A stretch of 7,330 nucleotides of DNA. It comes from Nitrospiraceae bacterium (GTDB taxonomy: Bacteria; Nitrospirota; Thermodesulfovibrionia; Thermodesulfovibrionales; UBA9159). This document shows positions 4,967 through 7,330 of this stretch, one piece after another (positions within the stretch are counted from its first letter, which is position 1; each line of letters begins with the position of its first letter). The stretch is from assembly GCA_003453735.1 (NCBI GenBank), contig DMNE01000372.1:149-7478 (forward strand), written 5' to 3'. Below the pieces are notes generated by a model. It was not told where the DNA came from, did no database searches, and saw only the letters and a list, made by a program, of their open reading frames with translations. The position numbers were made by a program, and so were the translations under genes.

Positions 4967-6287
4967 GAGGTACTCCCAGTTCATCAGTTATTTTTCTGCA
5001 CGCATCCAGATCCACACCGTCCATTGCAACAACAGTGGCCTGAACATGAGGTATATGCTTTTTCGCTTCTCTGATAAATGAGATAACCTCTGAAAAGGCA
5101 TTCGGGAATGCTGGCTTGCAGATTCTCTCGTACGTCTCCTCATCGTGTGCATCAAGACTGACCGAGACGGCATCGACGTCGCCCTTCAGCGCTAAAATGG
5201 TATTTCTATTATGAATCAGATTACCGTGGCCATTGGTATTGATTCTTACGTGCCCACCATGGTCTTTTATCCACCGCGCAAGATTTTTTATAATGTCGAA
5301 CCTTACGAATGGTTCGCCATACCCGCAGAACACAACCTCATGGTACCGAGATGGGTCACCTATGGCATGTCTCACTTCTTCTTCAGTCGGTTCTGCAGAG
5401 AGCTTGAGGTTGTGTCCCTTCACATAGTCGGTATGAAATTTTACGCAGAAGGAACAGCGGTTCGTGCACCTGTTTGTTATGTTCAGGTAAAGGTTATCTC
5501 CGATTTTGTAGGCAATCTCTCCCCCGCTGGACAACTCGCCGATGTTGAAAAGGCGCTTGGCATTGACGGTTGTCACTCGCGCAAGGTCCTCTGGCGTGAC
5601 GCCCCTCAATTCCGCTATTTTTCTGACCGTATGAACGAGGAAGGCTGGCTCGTTTCTCTTTCCCCTCCGGGGTTCGGGCGCCAAAAAAGGGGCATCGGTC
5701 TCGACCAGGAGGCAATCATCCGGTATCACCTCCACAATTTCCTGCAGTTTTTTAGCATTCTTGAATGTAACAGGCCCTGCGACAGAGATAGAAAAACCTA
5801 AATCCATCGCCTTTTTGGCCGTCTCGATGTCGCCGGAAAAACAATGGAACACTCCCCTGTTTATTCCGGAGCCTTTTACGATCTCGATAGTCTCTTCTTC
5901 TGCTTCACGGCTATGGATTATAACGGGCAGGCCCGTCTCACTGGCAAGATTGAGGTGCCTTCCAAAGACATCCCTCTGGATCTCTCTCGGAGAATGGTCA
6001 TAATGGTAATCAAGGCCTATTTCCCCGATAGCAACAACTTTCTCCTTTTTTGACCATTCCGCTATCTGGGTCAGCACATCTTCAGTGACGTCTTTCGCAT
6101 CATGGGGATGCATGCCAACCGCCGCATAGACAAAATCGTATTGTTCGGCAATGGCGAGATTCCCAGCATTGCTCTTGAAATCAGAGCTTATAGTGATAAG
6201 CGCCTCGATGCCAGCATCCTTTGCCCTTTGCACAACTACATCTCCGTCCTCAGGGAACATGTCGAGATGGCAGTGGGTATCGATCAT
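4935..6287 (-). CDS. TatD-family hydrolase fused to a radical SAM domain
   Basis: This 450-residue protein joins two enzymes. Residues 1-252 are a TatD-type metallohydrolase (amidohydrolase TIM barrel, often a DNase): the metal ligands are H5 and H7 in DTHCHLD, E89 in GEIGLDYHYD, H125 in PVIIHSRE, H148 in FHCFSGD and D198 in ETDAP. Residues about 258-450 form a radical SAM domain: the 4Fe-4S cysteines C274, C278 and C281 in NRCTNRCSFC, the SAM-binding CGYGEP (321-326), INTNGHG (349-355) and SVSLDAHDEETY. TatD-linked radical SAM proteins are a known family without an established substrate. I chose the ATG at 6287, giving MIDTHCHLD, the usual TatD N terminus, with GGGAG eight bases upstream. 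An in-frame GTG at 6332, 12 bases after AAGGAG, would add 15 residues. It follows the VKOR-DsbA gene by 66 bases. Confidence 0.93.
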   Translation of the reverse strand: MIDTHCHLDMFPEDGDVVVQRAKDAGIEALITISSDFKSNAGNLAIAEQYDFVYAAVGMHPHDAKDVTEDVLTQIAEWSKKEKVVAIGEIGLDYHYDHSPREIQRDVFGRHLNLASETGLPVIIHSREAEEETIEIVKGSGINRGVFHCFSGDIETAKKAMDLGFSISVAGPVTFKNAKKLQEIVEVIPDDCLLVETDAPFLAPEPRRGKRNEPAFLVHTVRKIAELRGVTPEDLARVTTVNAKRLFNIGELSSGGEIAYKIGDNLYLNITNRCTNRCSFCVKFHTDYVKGHNLKLSAEPTEEEVRHAIGDPSRYHEVVFCGYGEPFVRFDIIKNLARWIKDHGGHVRINTNGHGNLIHNRNTILALKGDVDAVSVSLDAHDEETYERICKPAFPNAFSEVISFIREAKKHIPHVQATVVAMDGVDLDACRKITDELGVPLKVRKLDLVG

Positions 6288-6343
6288 GCCCTGAACTCCC
6301 TGAGTTTCACTGAATAGCGTCGATGTCGCCACGCAACTCCAAT

Positions 6344-6350
6344 ACTCCTT
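6344..6350 (-). promoter_or_regulatory. Strong ribosome binding site upstream of the alternative TatD-radical SAM start
   Basis: On the minus strand, AAGGAG (plus-strand CTCCTT, 6345-6350) lies immediately after the stop of the VKOR-DsbA gene. It stands 12 bases before the in-frame GTG at 6332 and 57 bases before the preferred ATG at 6287. An 11-codon TTG frame also begins a few bases after it, at 6342. The site therefore decides whether the fusion protein has 450 or 465 residues, or whether a very short leader peptide is made. Confidence 0.35.
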
Positions 6351-6353
6351 GTA

Positions 6354-7330
6354 CTAAGGCGCAAATGCATTGACCGCCTTTATGATATTCGCCTGTGTTA
6401 TCTCCTGTACACCAATGAGCTGAGTCATTTTTTTTGTTTTGCTGTCCCTGATGATGACTGTCGGGGTGGAGGTGACTTTGAATTCTTTCCTAAGCGCATC
6501 GTAGTACTTCATCCCATTCGTAGCCACCAGAAAGCTTAAAGGCTTATAGGTAACGTTCAACGGTGCTATCGCCTGCTGAACATTCTCTGGAGTGGGCTCC
6601 TTTGTTTTCTTCGTCAAGGACACGAGCGCCTTTCTCAACTCAATATACCGGTTCTTATCATATGTGAGGAACGAGAGATTATACGGAGTGTAGTTGAGCG
6701 TTTCGGCATGGATAGGCACGTCGACAAAGACAATCTTGGCCCTGTTCTCCTCTGCAAGAACCGCCCGCTCGATCTCCGGCTCGGCCTTTTGACATGCCGG
6801 GCAAAACCAGTCAGTCATGATAAAGACCTCAACAGAGCTGTCCTGCTTTCCGAGGAATATATTGGGGCTATTCTCCTCTGCCTCACCTTTTTGCATGCCC
6901 TGGTAAGCCGCAAAGAATCCCACAGTGAAGGCGATTAAAATAGTGAAGACCTTTTTCAGTAAAGGCATAAATAGTACCCTCCTATCTTTTATCTTTGAAA
7001 TCAGATTTTTCACTTCTTCAACGGACATCACCACCACCACGAAATATACGGCAGCTGCAATTCCGAGGCAGAGCGGACACCATTTCTGAATCCTGTATTT
7101 CTGAATTAGGACGAATGCGATCTCAGCACCGCTTGCACCAAAGATCATCAACCAGAACAAAAATGAGAGTCGTTCCATCATCCTGCTGACTTCATATACA
7201 ATTGTTGCTGCTATGAAGAAGGCTATTCCCAAAAACGGCACGGGAATACCAAAAAAGCTGTACTTATGCGCCTCACTGCAGGCGTCCGTGCAGATATTCA
7301 TTGCTGAGGCGACCGAGAGAAGCAATCCTG
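6354..7330 (-). CDS. VKOR-DsbA fusion, thiol-disulfide oxidoreductase (partial, 5' end off the window)
   Basis: About 324 residues are visible; the reading frame stays open to the right edge, so the true start and the first membrane helix lie outside. Counting from the first full codon (7328-7326), residues 1-110 are a vitamin K epoxide reductase domain: loop cysteines C13 and C17 (NICTDACSEA), the segment FFGIPVPFLG, several membrane helices, and the quinone-proximal active site C84/C87 in WCPLC. A further membrane helix (about 120-142) precedes a periplasmic thioredoxin-fold, DsbA-like domain with C176/C179 (DWFCPACQKAEPE) and a cis-proline loop in TSTPTVII. Bacterial VKOR-thioredoxin fusions oxidise exported proteins and pass electrons to quinone, replacing DsbB/DsbA. 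The gene ends with TAG at 6354-6356 and is probably co-transcribed with the TatD-radical SAM gene. Confidence 0.9.
   Translation of the reverse strand, partial: GLLLSVASAMNICTDACSEAHKYSFFGIPVPFLGIAFFIAATIVYEVSRMMERLSFLFWLMIFGASGAEIAFVLIQKYRIQKWCPLCLGIAAAVYFVVVVMSVEEVKNLISKIKDRRVLFMPLLKKVFTILIAFTVGFFAAYQGMQKGEAEENSPNIFLGKQDSSVEVFIMTDWFCPACQKAEPEIERAVLAEENRAKIVFVDVPIHAETLNYTPYNLSFLTYDKNRYIELRKALVSLTKKTKEPTPENVQQAIAPLNVTYKPLSFLVATNGMKYYDALRKEFKVTSTPTVIIRDSKTKKMTQLIGVQEITQANIIKAVNAFAP

Noticed and set aside
5211..5801. Plus-strand frame of 196 codons inside the TatD-radical SAM gene
   Set aside because: It is antisense to strictly conserved TatD and radical SAM motifs, and its protein is not recognisable.

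Overview
This window is chromosomal housekeeping sequence from a bacterium, with tightly packed and often overlapping genes and moderate base composition (roughly half G+C by eye). The combination of a proC-yggT-divIVA-hisS cluster, a HisRS with a cysteine-rich insertion, a TatD hydrolase fused to a radical SAM domain, a VKOR-DsbA fusion and a response regulator paired with an HD-GYP protein suggests an anaerobic or microaerophilic diderm such as Nitrospirota (Thermodesulfovibrionia-like) or Desulfobacterota. The taxonomic call is an inference from gene content; there is no rRNA or other decisive marker here.

Layout: (1) 1-86 is a short leader. (2) 87-2923, plus strand, is a four-gene operon in which every junction overlaps: proC (pyrroline-5-carboxylate reductase), a YggT-family membrane protein, a DivIVA-domain coiled-coil protein and hisS (histidyl-tRNA synthetase). 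(3) 2924-3469 is a 546-base stretch with no confident intact gene. It holds a weak terminator-like hairpin, a possible small minus-strand gene broken by a one-base frameshift at a homopolymer, a sigma70-like promoter and a possible 17-codon leader ORF. (4) 3470-4966, plus strand, is a REC-only response regulator followed by a GAF-HD-GYP protein, probably a split cyclic-di-GMP signalling pair. (5) 4935-7330, minus strand, is a TatD-radical SAM fusion preceded by a VKOR-DsbA fusion that runs off the right edge. The last plus-strand gene and the last minus-strand gene overlap tail to tail by 32 bases.

How the genes work together: the first operon joins proline biosynthesis, envelope or cell-division functions and tRNA charging, a conserved neighbourhood rather than one pathway. 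The regulator and HD-GYP gene likely form a signal-responsive phosphodiesterase module whose kinase is encoded elsewhere. The minus-strand pair is probably co-transcribed (66-base gap): the VKOR-DsbA protein would make disulfides in exported proteins and recycle itself through quinone, while the TatD-radical SAM protein has no established substrate. I found no defence system, mobile element or CRISPR array. The least ordinary items are the TatD-radical SAM fusion, the HD-GYP protein that keeps its metal ligands but has lost the GYP tripeptide, and the frameshifted small ORF.
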